Of a stretch of DNA of 6,891 nucleotides, positions 6,645 to 6,891 are shown in pieces (positions within the stretch are counted from its first letter, which is position 1; every line of letters starts with the position of its first letter). A model generated the notes under the pieces. The model was given only the letters and a program-made list of their open reading frames with translations, made no database searches and was not told the DNA's origin. Position numbers and translations under genes: made by a program. Origin of the DNA: Chloracidobacterium sp. UBA7659 (GTDB lineage: Bacteria > Acidobacteriota > Blastocatellia > Pyrinomonadales > Pyrinomonadaceae); assembly GCA_002483395.1 (NCBI GenBank), contig DLHV01000233.1:3082-9972 (forward strand), in the 5' to 3' direction.

Positions 6645-6891
6645 TCAGCCTTCCGTCGGTGACGGGATTTTTGAGAGCTTGCTCAAATATCTTTGAGCGA
6701 AAACGGTCACAACTATGAGGCTCAGTCCGAGAAGAGCAAGAGCGAACGGAAATAAAAAGGAATCTTTAAAGACCGTGTATGCCAAATGGCCGAAATAAAC
6801 ATGAACTCCGACCGCACCGAATACGAGAAAGACTGCCCGCTTAAGTTTTAGTGCTATTCCGATCAGTCCGATATTGATGAGAGCATAAATT
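6645..6891 (-). CDS. C-terminal end of a multi-spanning membrane protein (start outside window)
   Basis: A minus-strand frame is open from the right window edge to a TGA at 6645-6647, giving about 81 residues and no Met start, so the gene begins beyond the window. It is strongly hydrophobic, with about three membrane segments: YALINIGLIGIALKL, then AVFLVFGAVGVHVYFGHLAY (near 22-41), then LFPFALALLGLSLIVVTVFA (near 47-66). A short polar tail ends it. Between segments two and three is TVFKDSFLFP, a pattern I recall from uncharacterised bacterial membrane proteins (DUF2157-like style), but I cannot name the family with confidence. The stop lies 22 nt before the M20 peptidase start on the same strand, suggesting one transcript. 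Confidence 0.75.
   Translation of the reverse strand, partial: IYALINIGLIGIALKLKRAVFLVFGAVGVHVYFGHLAYTVFKDSFLFPFALALLGLSLIVVTVFAQRYLSKLSKIPSPTEG

Overview
The window carries six complete or near-complete protein genes, one small probable gene, and two genes cut by the window edges. No rRNA, tRNA, CRISPR array, insertion sequence, phage gene or origin was seen. Base composition is moderate, about half G+C by eye. The periplasmic and secreted proteins, weak Shine-Dalgarno signals at several starts, and the protein wording (for example the RimO and the secreted M20 peptidase) suggest a Gram-negative-type bacterium, perhaps Acidobacteriota (Blastocatellia-like). That assignment is an inference from style and not from a marker match.

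Layout, left to right. (1) Positions 1-1197 on + hold the 3' part of a TgpA-like membrane transglutaminase: a Cys-His-Asp core, one transmembrane helix and a DUF4129-like tail. (2) Positions 1280-1756 on - encode a small lipoprotein of unknown function, convergent with gene 1. (3) Positions 1898-3247 on + encode RimO, which methylthiolates ribosomal protein S12. It is divergent from the lipoprotein across 141 bp that must hold both promoters. (4) Positions 3264-4010 on - encode a membrane-anchored atypical short-chain dehydrogenase / NmrA-like protein, convergent with rimO across 16 bp. (5) Positions 4135-4830 on - encode an HExxH metallopeptidase resembling the M35/aspzincin (lysine-specific metalloendopeptidase) group but with no secretion signal. 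It lies 32 nt downstream of a small same-strand gene at 4863-5078. (6) Positions 5079-5326 are a 248 bp gap with no convincing gene. It contains a clear 7-bp hairpin just before the small gene. (7) Positions 5327-6622 on - encode a secreted M20 (carboxypeptidase G2-like) zinc peptidase. (8) Positions 6645-6891 on - are the C-terminal end of a multi-spanning membrane protein, 22 nt upstream of the M20 gene and probably co-transcribed with it.

Most of the window is ordinary housekeeping and envelope functions. The part most worth a second look is the small-protein/HExxH-peptidase pair at 4135-5078. The peptidase looks cytoplasmic as read, has a glycine where M35 enzymes normally carry the third zinc ligand, and is preceded by a small uncharacterised protein and a leader hairpin. 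Whether this is a delivered effector, a toxin-like pair or a degraded peptidase cannot be decided from sequence reading alone.
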